A DNA stretch of 38,157 bases from an uncultured Verrucomicrobiales bacterium (lineage in GTDB: Bacteria > Verrucomicrobiota > Verrucomicrobiae > Limisphaerales > CANJSG01). The DNA lies in assembly GCA_946480965.1 (NCBI GenBank), contig CAMLMI010000006.1:1-38157 (forward strand), given 5' to 3'. A program made the translations under genes and the position numbers. Positions 1-7,589 of the stretch are shown piece by piece. The notes under the pieces were generated by a model that was not told the DNA's origin, did no database searches, and saw only the letters and a list, made by a program, of their open reading frames with translations. Numbering within the stretch: position 1 is the stretch's first letter; the number at the start of each line of letters is the position of its first letter.

Positions 1-395
1 GGCCAAGCTCTCGAAGCGCGCTATGGAGTGCGGTGGCTGGACACCGCTTTGGTGCGGCTGCTCCGTGCTTTGTCGCTTCACCAAAGCGCCGTCGAGCCGG
101 CGCACTCCAAGGGCCGTCTGTTCCACACCACACTTTTCTCAGACTTCTTCGGTGTTCAAACAGGCTCTCAGGAACTGAATGGTTTCCCGACTCGATCTGC
201 TCACGGATTGGAGTTTGGCGCTCTGAACTTCCGCAGCCTACGTCCCGTTCACCTTTTCGATCTTGGCGACCTCGGCGTGAGGAACCCTCGCTGCATCGGC
301 CGTTCGCCCGCGTCTTTTGTGCCTTCTTATGGCCAATGCTCATCGCCCTGCTTTTCGGCTCGCCGCAGAGGTGCGGGTCGGGATTGTTACCGGCC
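1..395. other. Leader region without a gene
   Basis: No convincing gene is seen here. Long open frames run through it on the plus strand, but they lack family resemblance, and the downstream hydrolase has a much better start at 396. The stretch holds a pair of inverted REP-like repeats at 23-110, annotated separately, and a short segment near 250-272 that resembles half of the repeat seen at 29037-29065. Any promoter for the hydrolase gene should lie between about 270 and 390, but no strong -35/-10 pair stands out. Confidence 0.6.
23..110. repeat. Inverted pair of REP-like palindromic repeats
   Basis: Copy A (23-54) and the reverse complement of copy B (79-110) share the frame TGGAGTGCG..GGCT.GAC..CGCTTTGGTG. 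Each copy also has its own small hairpin: CGGTG/CACCG in A and CGCCG/CGGCG in B. The two stems differ in sequence but both still pair, so the differences are compensatory. A 24-nt spacer separates the copies. This head-to-head arrangement is typical of REP/BIME-type elements in intergenic DNA. Confidence 0.7.
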
Positions 396-1832
396 ATGAA
401 GTTCTCCCGTCGGCTGCGTTCTCTCTTCTTGCTCGCGCTGCTCGTGTCGGCCGCCGTCTCCGGCAGCGCGGCGATGCGCCCCGGGGCCACGACCACCGCG
501 TTGGACCGCTATGTGGCCAAGCCCGATCCGGCCTACGGCTCCAAACTCGTCAGCACCACGACCGGGAACGGCATGACGGGCTACACGCTGCGGATGATCT
601 CCCAGGAATGGCTGACGACGAACGAGGTGGACCGCACGCGCTGGGAGCATTGGCTCGTGATCGCCCGCCCGGAGAAGGTGCTGCATGACACCGCGCTCCT
701 GATCATTTCTGGCGGGGCCAACAACAACGAACCGGCTCCACCGCCCTCTCGCGAGATCGCCCGCATCGCGCAGGCCACGGGCTCCATCGTCGCGGAGCTG
801 AAGATGGTGCCGAACCAGCCGCTGAAGTTCACCGGCGACGCCAAGGGCCGCTTCGAGGACGACTTCATCGCCTACACCTGGGACAAGTTCCTCCGCACCG
901 GCGACGAGCGCTGGCCCGCGCGGTTGCCGATGACCAAGGCGGCGGTGCGCGCGATGGACACGCTGACGGCGTTCTTCGCCTCGGAAGCCGCCGGGAAGAT
1001 CCCGGTGACGAAGTTCGTGGTGGCGGGCGGCTCCAAGCGCGGCTGGACAACGTGGTCCGCGGCGGCGGTCGATGACCGCGTGGTCGCCATTTGCCCGCTG
1101 GTGATCGACGTGCTGAACGTCGAGGCCTCGATGAAGCACCACTTCCGTGCCTACGGCTTCTTCGCCCCGGCGGTGGGCGACTACGTGCGGCACGGGATCA
1201 TGGACTGGATCGGCACGCCGGAGTCGAAGGCGCTCTACGCCATCGAAGACCCGTTCGAGTATCGGGACCGGCTGACGATGCCGAAACTGATGCTCAACGC
1301 GGCGGGCGACCAGTTCTTCCTGCCCGATTCATCGCAGTTCTACTTCGACGAGCTGAAGGGCCCGAAGTTCCTGCGCTACGTGCCGAACACGGATCACTCG
1401 CTGAAGAACAGCGACGCGGTGGAGACATTGGCCGCGTGGCAGCACCTGATCGCGAGCGGCGGATATTTCCCGGAATTCACCTGGAAACACGGAGCGGACG
1501 GTTCGCTCACGGTGACGGCAAAGACGCTGCCCAAGCAGGTGCGGCTGTGGCAGGCGCACAACCCAGAAGCGCGGGATTTCCGCCAGGACTCGATCGGAAC
1601 CGCTTACCGCTCCGCCGACATCGCGGCAAAGAACAGCGAGGAATCGATCTACACGGCCACGGTGGCCAAGCCGGAAAAGGGCTGGACCGCCTACTTCATG
1701 GAAATGACCTTCGACGTGGGCGCACCGGTGCCGCTGAAGCTGACGACGGATGTGCGGGTGATTCCGGACACGCTGCCCTTCCAGGAACCGAAGGCGGCGA
1801 AGCCGGAGGGGTTCATCTCGGGGAAGAAGTAG
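396..1832 (+). CDS. PhoPQ-activated pathogenicity-related family protein (secreted alpha/beta hydrolase)
   Basis: A 478-residue protein of the PhoPQ_related family (PqaA-like), an alpha/beta-hydrolase fold group of unknown substrate. The ATG at 396 is chosen because it begins a clear signal peptide (basic KFSRRLRS, then a hydrophobic stretch ending near SGSAA at residue 26). The open frame continues upstream to 33 without any secretion signal. The nucleophile elbow GGSKRGW puts Ser213 as nucleophile; Asp305 in AAGDQFF and His334 in NTDHSLK complete a plausible triad. The family tryptophans around TTWSAAA and the ICPLVIDVLN segment are present. Length is normal for the family. It stands alone, convergent with the oxidase block. 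The family is known from the Salmonella PhoPQ regulon, but that name says nothing about its role here; a periplasmic esterase or peptidase-like activity is only an inference. Confidence 0.88.
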   Translation: MKFSRRLRSLFLLALLVSAAVSGSAAMRPGATTTALDRYVAKPDPAYGSKLVSTTTGNGMTGYTLRMISQEWLTTNEVDRTRWEHWLVIARPEKVLHDTALLIISGGANNNEPAPPPSREIARIAQATGSIVAELKMVPNQPLKFTGDAKGRFEDDFIAYTWDKFLRTGDERWPARLPMTKAAVRAMDTLTAFFASEAAGKIPVTKFVVAGGSKRGWTTWSAAAVDDRVVAICPLVIDVLNVEASMKHHFRAYGFFAPAVGDYVRHGIMDWIGTPESKALYAIEDPFEYRDRLTMPKLMLNAAGDQFFLPDSSQFYFDELKGPKFLRYVPNTDHSLKNSDAVETLAAWQHLIASGGYFPEFTWKHGADGSLTVTAKTLPKQVRLWQAHNPEARDFRQDSIGTAYRSADIAAKNSEESIYTATVAKPEKGWTAYFMEMTFDVGAPVPLKLTTDVRVIPDTLPFQEPKAAKPEGFISGKK

Positions 1833-1931
1833 GGGGGAGTCAGTAGCCAGTGGTCCGTGGTCCGTTGTGAAGCCAAGGCTTGAAATGGGCTGGGTTGGCT
1901 GATTGTCGAAAACAACCAACTCCTCTCCCGC

Positions 1932-2363
1932 TCACTTCGCGGGGAACCACTGGTAGAGGAAGAAATAGACCAGCACACCGGTCACAGAGACATACATCCA
2001 GAGCGGCCAGGTGATGCGGGCGATCTTCTTGTGCAGCTCGAAGCGCTGCTTCAAGGCCCGGCTCATCGTCATCAGGATCAGCGGCACAATGGCCATCGCG
2101 AGGATCACATGCGTGATCAGCATCACGTAATAGACGGTGCGGATGGCGCCTTCTCCGCCAAAGGGCGTGTGGACGCCCTTCACCAGGATCTTGTGCAGGA
2201 CATAGAACACCAGGAACACGCACGAGACGATGAACGCCGAGATCATGCACTTGGCGTGGGCCTCCTTCTTGCCCTGCTTGATCAGGACGAAGCCGACGGT
2301 CAGCAGCAGCGTGGCGAGGCCGTTGAGCGAGGCGTTGAGCGGCGGAAAGATGGCGGGGTCCAT
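1932..2363 (-). CDS. ctaM: DUF420 membrane protein, CtaM/YozB-like oxidase assembly factor
   Basis: A 143-residue integral membrane protein with four likely membrane segments (about residues 10-30, 40-60, 78-100 and 118-138). It matches the DUF420/YozB family: the conserved core histidines in YVLHKI, ITHVILA and ELHKKIAR are visible. In Firmicutes the family member CtaM is needed for a heme-A-containing terminal oxidase to mature; that knowledge, plus its position just after sco, supports an assembly role here. It starts 5 nt after the sco stop, so the two are surely cotranscribed. It is the last gene of the block in transcription order and no clear terminator follows it. The symbol is by family analogy. 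Confidence 0.82.
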   Translation of the reverse strand: MDPAIFPPLNASLNGLATLLLTVGFVLIKQGKKEAHAKCMISAFIVSCVFLVFYVLHKILVKGVHTPFGGEGAIRTVYYVMLITHVILAMAIVPLILMTMSRALKQRFELHKKIARITWPLWMYVSVTGVLVYFFLYQWFPAK

Positions 2364-2368
2364 ACGGG

Positions 2369-2992
2369 TCAGGGTTCTTTCAGGACGCTGCGGATGGCGG
2401 CGCGGAGCTCCGGTTTCCGCTCGGGCAGGGTGCCGTCGAACCAGCCGCGGATGCGGCCCCGACGATCGACCAGCACGAAGTAGGGGCCGTGGAGGAAGAG
2501 GTCGTTGGGATCGACGCGGTTGGTCTCCACCTGGTCCATCATGGTGAACTTGAGGCCGTTCACGCCCAGTTCCTGCACGTCATCCTTCAGGCCGGTCAGG
2601 AACCACCAGCGTTGCGGGTCGGCGGAGAATTTCTCGCCGTGTTTGCGCAGCACCTCGGGGGTGTCGAACTCCGTGTCGGCCGTGAGGGAGACGAGGCGAA
2701 AGTCGGGCTCGCCGGCGAACTCCTGCTGGAGCTCGCGGAAGTGCGAAGAGAGCGCGGGGCAGAGCGAAGGGCAGCGGCTGAAGATGGTGTCGGCCAGCCA
2801 GACCTTGCCGGTGAGTTCGGCCGTGCCGACGGCGACGCCGAGCTGGTTGGTCAGGCGGAACTCGGGGACCTGGCCATAGACGGCCTGGGCAGGGACGCGG
2901 TCGCGGCGTTCCCGCACGAAGACCGCGGCGATGATCGCCGTGACGGCCACGAGGACGGCCCAGGTGATCCATTCGAGGCTGCGTTGTCGCAC
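2369..2992 (-). CDS. sco: SCO1/SenC family copper chaperone
   Basis: A 207-residue membrane-anchored thioredoxin-fold protein that delivers copper to the CuA site of oxidase subunit II. One N-terminal membrane anchor (residues 9-26) is followed by the SCO domain. The copper ligands are visible: Cys74 and Cys78 in SRCPSLCP, and His168 in LFLHGPYF. A GTG start at 2992 is chosen. The frame is open upstream to 3112, but that extension is low-complexity alanine sequence and runs across the terminator at 3018-3044 and the ctaC 3' end. No strong Shine-Dalgarno precedes the GTG. It lies next to ctaC and ctaM, as expected for a CuA metallochaperone. Confidence 0.88.
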   Translation of the reverse strand: MRQRSLEWITWAVLVAVTAIIAAVFVRERRDRVPAQAVYGQVPEFRLTNQLGVAVGTAELTGKVWLADTIFSRCPSLCPALSSHFRELQQEFAGEPDFRLVSLTADTEFDTPEVLRKHGEKFSADPQRWWFLTGLKDDVQELGVNGLKFTMMDQVETNRVDPNDLFLHGPYFVLVDRRGRIRGWFDGTLPERKPELRAAIRSVLKEP

Positions 2993-3017
2993 GTTCAAGC
3001 GGGGATGAGGTTGGAAC

Positions 3018-3044
3018 AAAAAACCCGAGGCGCAAGGCCCCGGG
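3018..3044 (-). terminator. Rho-independent terminator after ctaC
   Basis: On the minus strand an 8-bp GC-rich stem (CCCGGGGC with GCCTCGGG, one G-U pair) with a 5-nt loop is followed at once by six T residues (3018-3023). It lies between the ctaC stop (3078) and the sco start (2992), so sco-ctaM may be reached only by read-through or from a promoter overlapping this short gap. Confidence 0.85.
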
Positions 3045-3077
3045 TCGGAAAGACGCGTCGTAGGGTTCGCGGCCGGA

Positions 3078-3857
3078 TCACTCGAAGCCGCCGCCGCCAC
3101 CGCCGCCGCCACCGGCGGCTTCGGCCGACTTCTGGTTGAACCACTCGTCGTATTCCTCCTGGGTCTTCACGACGATGCTGCCGCGCATGACGCCATGGCC
3201 CTGGCCGCAGAGCTGGGCGCAGGTGAGGAGGTAGTTGCCGGTCTGGACCGGCTTGAAGCTGTTCGGGATCATCAGGCCCGGGATGGCGTCCTGCTGCGAA
3301 CGCATGGCGTGGACGGCGAAGCCGTGGATGACGTCCATCGAGGTGATGTAGAACAGGGCGTCCTTGTTCACGGGGATCACGATGTCGTTGATCACCTTGA
3401 AGTCATCCTTGCCGGCGGGGTCGTTCGGATCGATGCCGAGCATGTTGTCGCCGCTGAGGAACTTCGCGTCGGCGGCGCCGAAGACGCCGTTGGTGCCGGG
3501 GTAGCGGGCGTTCCAGCTGAACTGCTGGGCGATGACGCGGATGACGGTGGAGTCCGACTCGGCCGGAAAGTCCTTGGCCGCGCGGGCCCAGAGCGGGATG
3601 GCGAAGCCGATCAGCAGCACGGCTTCGATCACGGCCACGACGCCTTCCAGATAGGTGGAGATGTGGCTCTTCACGCCGACGTAGTCCGCCTTGGGATTCC
3701 GGCCGGCGCGGAAGCGGAACAGGGTAAAGAGGAAGTAGGCCAGCCAACCGACAAAGAGCACGGCCATCAGGAGATGGACGTAGAGGATGAAGACATCGGT
3801 CTCGGCGCCGTGCGCGGAGGCGTGTTTCGCCATCCAAGGGAAATGAAACGTGTCCAT
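3078..3857 (-). CDS. ctaC: Cytochrome c oxidase subunit II
   Basis: A 259-residue subunit II carrying the CuA electron-entry site. Two N-terminal membrane helices (about 22-46 and 72-92) precede the periplasmic cupredoxin domain. The CuA ligands are all placed: His178 in MDVIHGF, then Cys213, Gln215 (backbone ligand position), Cys217, His221 and Met224 in CAQLCGQGHGVM. There is no C-terminal heme c (no CXXCH), so the enzyme is aa3- rather than caa3-type. The C-terminus is an unusual run of glycines (residues 249-257) encoded by a GCC/ACC repeat read in reverse. The gene sits after, not before, subunit I, III and IV genes, 3 nt downstream of the small CxxC protein gene, and is followed by a terminator. 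Confidence 0.96.
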   Translation of the reverse strand: MDTFHFPWMAKHASAHGAETDVFILYVHLLMAVLFVGWLAYFLFTLFRFRAGRNPKADYVGVKSHISTYLEGVVAVIEAVLLIGFAIPLWARAAKDFPAESDSTVIRVIAQQFSWNARYPGTNGVFGAADAKFLSGDNMLGIDPNDPAGKDDFKVINDIVIPVNKDALFYITSMDVIHGFAVHAMRSQQDAIPGLMIPNSFKPVQTGNYLLTCAQLCGQGHGVMRGSIVVKTQEEYDEWFNQKSAEAAGGGGGGGGGFE

Positions 3858-3860
3858 GCG

Positions 3861-4136
3861 TTAGAGAGAGTCAGTCGGAGATTCGTCGGAACCGTCTTCC
3901 AGCGCCTGCCGGGCTTCCAGCGCGGCGGTGCGTTTGGCGACGTAAACAAAGAAGGAAACGACCCCGGCCAAGACCAGGCCGATGACGGCCAGCAGGGCGA
4001 GGATGCCCATGTTCATGCCCCGGGCCATCGGAGCGTCGCTCTTGCCGAAGCAGGTGGCGCAGGCCGAGGCATCGGCCGTTCCCGCCCAGAGGAGCAGGAG
4101 GACCGCCGGAAGGATGAAGCGGGCTGGGGTCTTCAC
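3861..4136 (-). CDS. Small membrane protein with CxxC motif in oxidase cluster
   Basis: A 91-residue protein starting at a GTG whose bases overlap the upstream stop (GTGA). An N-terminal signal-like hydrophobic stretch (residues 6-22) ends before SACATCFGKSD. A second hydrophobic segment (about 43-68) follows, then a charged C-terminal tail. The CATC pair lies just outside the first hydrophobic segment, on the periplasmic side if that is a cleaved signal or an anchor. CATC is not a heme c site because no histidine follows. A disulfide or copper-binding role in oxidase assembly is possible but inferred only from position between ctaF and ctaC. I do not recognise a named family. The longer frame starting at 4283 is rejected because it would run through the neighbouring gene. 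Confidence 0.75.
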   Translation of the reverse strand: MKTPARFILPAVLLLLWAGTADASACATCFGKSDAPMARGMNMGILALLAVIGLVLAGVVSFFVYVAKRTAALEARQALEDGSDESPTDSL

Positions 4137-4339
4137 AGGTAGCTGATGTTTTTGAGTTTCTTGAACACCGCCCGGCCATAGACGAGCAGCGCCGCCGCGC
4201 TGGCCGCCGAGGCGATGCTGAGGATCAAGTCGGTCTGTTCGCGGGAATCGCTCCAGGCCCGGTAGAACCAGAGCGCCAGCCAACCGGTCAGCGCGACCGA
4301 GGCGGTGACGAAGACGAGATGGAGGGCTTTGAGCGACAT
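4133..4339 (-). CDS. Small two-helix membrane protein in oxidase cluster
   Basis: A 68-residue protein with two predicted membrane helices (about 6-26 and 38-56) and a basic C-terminus (FKKLKNISYL). It lies 10 nt after ctaF and overlaps the next gene by 4 nt (GTGA), so translation is probably coupled. I recognise no family and no cofactor-binding residues. Its place inside the oxidase operon suggests a small accessory subunit or assembly factor. The very regular spacing and overlap make it likely to be a real gene despite its size. Confidence 0.7.
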   Translation of the reverse strand: MSLKALHLVFVTASVALTGWLALWFYRAWSDSREQTDLILSIASAASAAALLVYGRAVFKKLKNISYL

Positions 4340-4349
4340 GGTGGATGCC

Positions 4350-4760
4350 TCAGTGCTGGACCGGAGCCGCGACGGGCGCCGCAGAGCCGGTGGTTGAGAA
4401 CTGGTTCAGGCCGCCGCCGATCAGGCTGCCGTTGAGCATGGACCAGATGGTGAGGAAACCGAGGGCGATGAAGAAGAGGACCGTCACGACCATGACGGCA
4501 TAGATCAGCTTCTTCTCCGACAGGAGGTGCATGAACCATCCGGCCACGAGGGTCGCCTTGATGGTGGCGATGATGAGGCCGATGGTGATGTTCTTCCAAG
4601 CGGCGCCGAAATCCACGTAGGAGATGGCGACCGTCAAAATCGTTCCAACGATCAGCATGGCGAAGATGAGCCAATAGACCTTGATGTGGGCCTTGATGTG
4701 CTCGGCTTCGTGTTCGTCATGCCCGTGGTCGGCATGGTCGGCATGGTTGTGTGCGGCCAT
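4350..4760 (-). CDS. ctaF: Cytochrome c oxidase subunit IV (prokaryotic, CyoD/COX4-like)
   Basis: A 136-residue subunit with three membrane helices (about 28-50, 56-78 and 86-110), matching the bacterial COX4/CyoD family in KVYWLIFAMLIVGTILT and IIATIKATLVAGWFMHL. This subunit is non-catalytic and stabilises the oxidase. The N-terminus is strikingly histidine-rich: eight His between residues 4 and 25, mixed with Asp and Glu, which could bind copper or other metals. It starts 15 nt after the ctaE stop and is followed within 10 nt by the first small membrane protein gene. Confidence 0.9.
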   Translation of the reverse strand: MAAHNHADHADHGHDEHEAEHIKAHIKVYWLIFAMLIVGTILTVAISYVDFGAAWKNITIGLIIATIKATLVAGWFMHLLSEKKLIYAVMVVTVLFFIALGFLTIWSMLNGSLIGGGLNQFSTTGSAAPVAAPVQH

Positions 4761-4775
4761 AGACAGGGTTCGCGG

Positions 4776-5612
4776 TTACAGGAGATAGAGGACCGGGAAG
4801 AGGAAGATCCAGACGAGATCGACGAAGTGCCAGAAGAGGCCGGTGGTCTCGACGCGGTTGGTGAACCGGGCGGGATCGGTCTTCCACATGCGGGAGCCGG
4901 GCAGCCAGAGGTAGGCGATGACTAGGGCACCGCCGACCACGTGCAGGGCATGCAGGCCGGTCATGGTGAAATAGATCGCGAAGTAGGTGCTCTGCTGGGG
5001 GCCCCAATAGGTGAGGCGACGAATGTCGTCGAGCTTGATCTTCTCGGCCTCATGGGCGTGGGCATGGGCGGCGTGTTCTTCGGCACCGTGGGCATGCTTG
5101 GGTGCGTCCTTCACGAAGCTTATTTCGGCGGTGTTGGCCTCGCGGAGCTTCTTGTCCGTGACGAAATACTGCTTCGGTTCCAGATGGCCGGTGAAGGCCG
5201 TGCCGTCCTTCATCACCACGTGGTAGTGGGAGAATTTGGCGGAATATTCGAAGGACTTGATGACGCAGAAGCCGAGGGCGCAGGCCACGGTGATGCCCTG
5301 ATAGAAGCGAAATTTGTTGAAGTCCTTCAGCTTCAGCGAGACCCAGGCCATCAGCACGGTGATGGACGAGACGATGAGCACCGCCGTGTTGATCGCGCCC
5401 ATAGGCACGTTCAACAGACCGTCGGAATGGTGCGGCCATGCTCCGAGCGCGGGCCAGACCGCCTTGGGGTCTGCGCCGACGCGGAGCAGGATGTAGGAGG
5501 AGAACAGCGCCCCGAACAGCATGATTTCGGAGGCGAGAAACAACCAGATGCCGACCTTGCCGTTGTATAGGCCTGTATCGGGACGGGGTTTCGTTGTGTA
5601 GGGGATGTCCAT
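4776..5612 (-). CDS. ctaE: Cytochrome c oxidase subunit III
   Basis: A 278-residue subunit III. The N-terminal half (GIWLFLASEIMLFGALFSSYILLR, residues 21-44) and the C-terminal half (STYFAIYFTMTGLHALHVVGGAL, then TGLFWHFVDLVWIFLFPVLYLL) fit the heme-copper oxidase III family. Between them, about residues 130-205, is an extra hydrophilic segment with a His/Ala/Glu-rich patch (residues 172-190) not found in ordinary subunit III. That explains a length above that of the compact bacterial forms. It starts 16 nt after the ctaD stop and runs into ctaF after 15 nt. Confidence 0.94.
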   Translation of the reverse strand: MDIPYTTKPRPDTGLYNGKVGIWLFLASEIMLFGALFSSYILLRVGADPKAVWPALGAWPHHSDGLLNVPMGAINTAVLIVSSITVLMAWVSLKLKDFNKFRFYQGITVACALGFCVIKSFEYSAKFSHYHVVMKDGTAFTGHLEPKQYFVTDKKLREANTAEISFVKDAPKHAHGAEEHAAHAHAHEAEKIKLDDIRRLTYWGPQQSTYFAIYFTMTGLHALHVVGGALVIAYLWLPGSRMWKTDPARFTNRVETTGLFWHFVDLVWIFLFPVLYLL

Positions 5613-5628
5613 GACGGGAGCTTGGAGC

Positions 5629-7485
5629 TTAGGCGTGGGACTTCTTGGAATCGCGTTCCGGAGCGGAGGTGCCGTGCTGCGGCGTGAAGTCTTCCTTCGC
5701 GCCGGGCACGCTGTATTCGTAGGGACCGCGCACGATGGTGGGTTCGAAGGTGAAGTTGCCGTGCGGCGGCGGGGTCGGAGTGGCCCATTCCAGCGTGGTG
5801 GCGTCCCACGGGTTGTCGGAATTGGTCTTCTCGCCCTTCTTGATGCTGATGAAGAGGTTCAGAATGAACGGTATCTGGGCGATGGCCAAGCAGAGGGCCG
5901 CCCAGGAAATGTGTTCGTTGAGCTTCATGATCCCGTCCGAAAGCGCGTCGGGGAAACCCTGGTTCACCGGGCTGGACGCCGCGTAGGTCGCACCGCCATC
6001 CGCCATGCGGCGGTGCATGCCGGCGAAGCCCTGGAGGAACATCGGGGCGAAGACCGCGTTCATGAAGATGAAGGAGAGCCAGAAGTGCGTCTTGCCCCAG
6101 AAGACGTTCATCTGGCGGCCGGTCATTTTCGGGAACCAATAGTAGATGCCCGCGAAGAGCGCGAAGATCGTTCCGGGAGCGACCACGTAGTGGAAGTGCG
6201 CGATCACGTAGTAGGTGTCGTGCAGCTGGATGTCGGAGGCGTTGAAGCCGAGCGGCAGGCCGGTCAGACCGCCGATGCCGAACATCACCATGAAGGCCAG
6301 CGCGAAGTGCATCGGCACCGTGAAGCGGATCGAGCCGCCCCAGAGCGAGATGAACAGGCAGGTCAGGATGATGACCGAGGGGATCGAGATCATCATCGTG
6401 GTGGTCTGGAAGAAGGTGGAGATCTTCGTGCCCATGCCGGTCAGATACATGTGGTGGGCCCAGACGATGAAGGAGAGGAAGCCGATGCCGAGCGCGGCAT
6501 AGACCATCGAGCGGTAGCCCCAGATGGGCTTGCGGGTGTTGTTCGCGACGATCTCCGTCACGATGCCGATGGCCGGCAGGATCAAGACATACACCTCGGG
6601 ATGGCCGAGGAACCAGAAGAGGTGCTGCCACAGCAAAGGGCTGCCGCCACCGGAGACGTTCAGCACGTCACCGGAGACCACGAGGCCGGAGGGCAGGAAG
6701 AAGCTGGTGTCGAAAAGATTGTCCATCAGCTGCATCACGCCGGCGGCTTCCAGCGGAGGGAAGGCCAGCAGCAGGAGGAAGGCGGTGACGAACTGCGCCC
6801 AGGTGAAGAACGGCAGGCGCATCCAGGTCATGCCCTTGGCGCGGAGCTGGATGATGGTGGTGATGAAGTTGACCGCGCCGAGGAGCGAAGCGGTGATGTT
6901 GAACACCATGCCGATCAGCCACCACGTCTGTCCGTCCCACCGGTGCGTCAGGTCCGTCACGGTGGCCAGCGGCGAATAGGAGGTCCAGCCGGACTTCGGA
7001 GCGCCCGAGGGCATGAAGAACGACGCCATCATGATCAGACCACTGACCAGGAAGATCCAATAACTCATCATGTTGAGCTTGGGGAACGCCATGTCCGGCG
7101 CACCGATCTGGAGCGGCGTGACGTAGTTGCCGAAGGCGCCGAAGGCCAAGGGCACGACCGCCAGGAACACCATGATGGTGCCGTGCATCGCGCCGAAAGA
7201 ATTGTAGAGGTCCGGCGAGATGACGCCGTTCAGCGCGAGATCCGTGCCGAAGACCGCCTGGAAGGCCGCGCCCAGCACCGGGATCGGCTTGCCGGGATAG
7301 GCGATCTGCCAGCGCATGGCCAGCATCAGGAAGAAGCCCAGCAGCATGAACACGAGCGAGGTGATGCCGTATTGGATGCCGATGACCTTGTGGTCGGTGG
7401 AGAAGACGTATTTGCGCCAGAAACCCAGCTCTTCGTGATGATGGGCGCCGTGCGCCTCATGAGAGTGAGCAGCTTGATGTGCCAT
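5629..7485 (-). CDS. ctaD: Cytochrome c oxidase subunit I
   Basis: A 618-residue catalytic subunit with 12 or more membrane helices. The metal ligands are visible: His101 and His432 (low-spin heme), His295, His344 and His345 (CuB), His430 (high-spin heme), and the cross-link Tyr299 in LGHPEVYV. Glu297 and Asp131 with Asn138 (GAPDMAFPKLN) indicate a D-channel of A1 type. The canonical K-channel lysine is absent: the family segment PTGIKxF reads PSVIIL here, placing Ile373 at the lysine. The N-terminus is His-rich (residues 3-17). The C-terminal 50 residues are polar and proline-rich. The gene lies 104 nt after ctaB and leads a tight run with ctaE and ctaF. Confidence 0.97.
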   Translation of the reverse strand: MAHQAAHSHEAHGAHHHEELGFWRKYVFSTDHKVIGIQYGITSLVFMLLGFFLMLAMRWQIAYPGKPIPVLGAAFQAVFGTDLALNGVISPDLYNSFGAMHGTIMVFLAVVPLAFGAFGNYVTPLQIGAPDMAFPKLNMMSYWIFLVSGLIMMASFFMPSGAPKSGWTSYSPLATVTDLTHRWDGQTWWLIGMVFNITASLLGAVNFITTIIQLRAKGMTWMRLPFFTWAQFVTAFLLLLAFPPLEAAGVMQLMDNLFDTSFFLPSGLVVSGDVLNVSGGGSPLLWQHLFWFLGHPEVYVLILPAIGIVTEIVANNTRKPIWGYRSMVYAALGIGFLSFIVWAHHMYLTGMGTKISTFFQTTTMMISIPSVIILTCLFISLWGGSIRFTVPMHFALAFMVMFGIGGLTGLPLGFNASDIQLHDTYYVIAHFHYVVAPGTIFALFAGIYYWFPKMTGRQMNVFWGKTHFWLSFIFMNAVFAPMFLQGFAGMHRRMADGGATYAASSPVNQGFPDALSDGIMKLNEHISWAALCLAIAQIPFILNLFISIKKGEKTNSDNPWDATTLEWATPTPPPHGNFTFEPTIVRGPYEYSVPGAKEDFTPQHGTSAPERDSKKSHA

Positions 7486-7589
7486 AACTTGTTTCCGTTG
7501 CGGACCTAAAATCGGGTTTTGTCTCGGGTGCCACCGCCCTGCAAGCGAACTCTTTCCGGCAGAGGCAGAAATCAGCGGCGTTTATCGGA

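Noticed and set aside
33..395. N-terminal extension of the PhoPQ-related protein by 121 residues
   Set aside because: The extension has no secretion signal or family match, crosses a repeat-bearing region, and the ATG at 396 begins a clear signal peptide.
4137..4283. Upstream extension of the CxxC protein to 4283
   Set aside because: It would read through the whole preceding gene in another frame; the GTG overlapping the upstream stop gives a signal-peptide-bearing product.
5605..7509. 634-residue plus-strand open frame opposite ctaD
   Set aside because: It mirrors ctaD, has the low-complexity Glu/His/Arg-rich composition of an antisense shadow, and matches no family.
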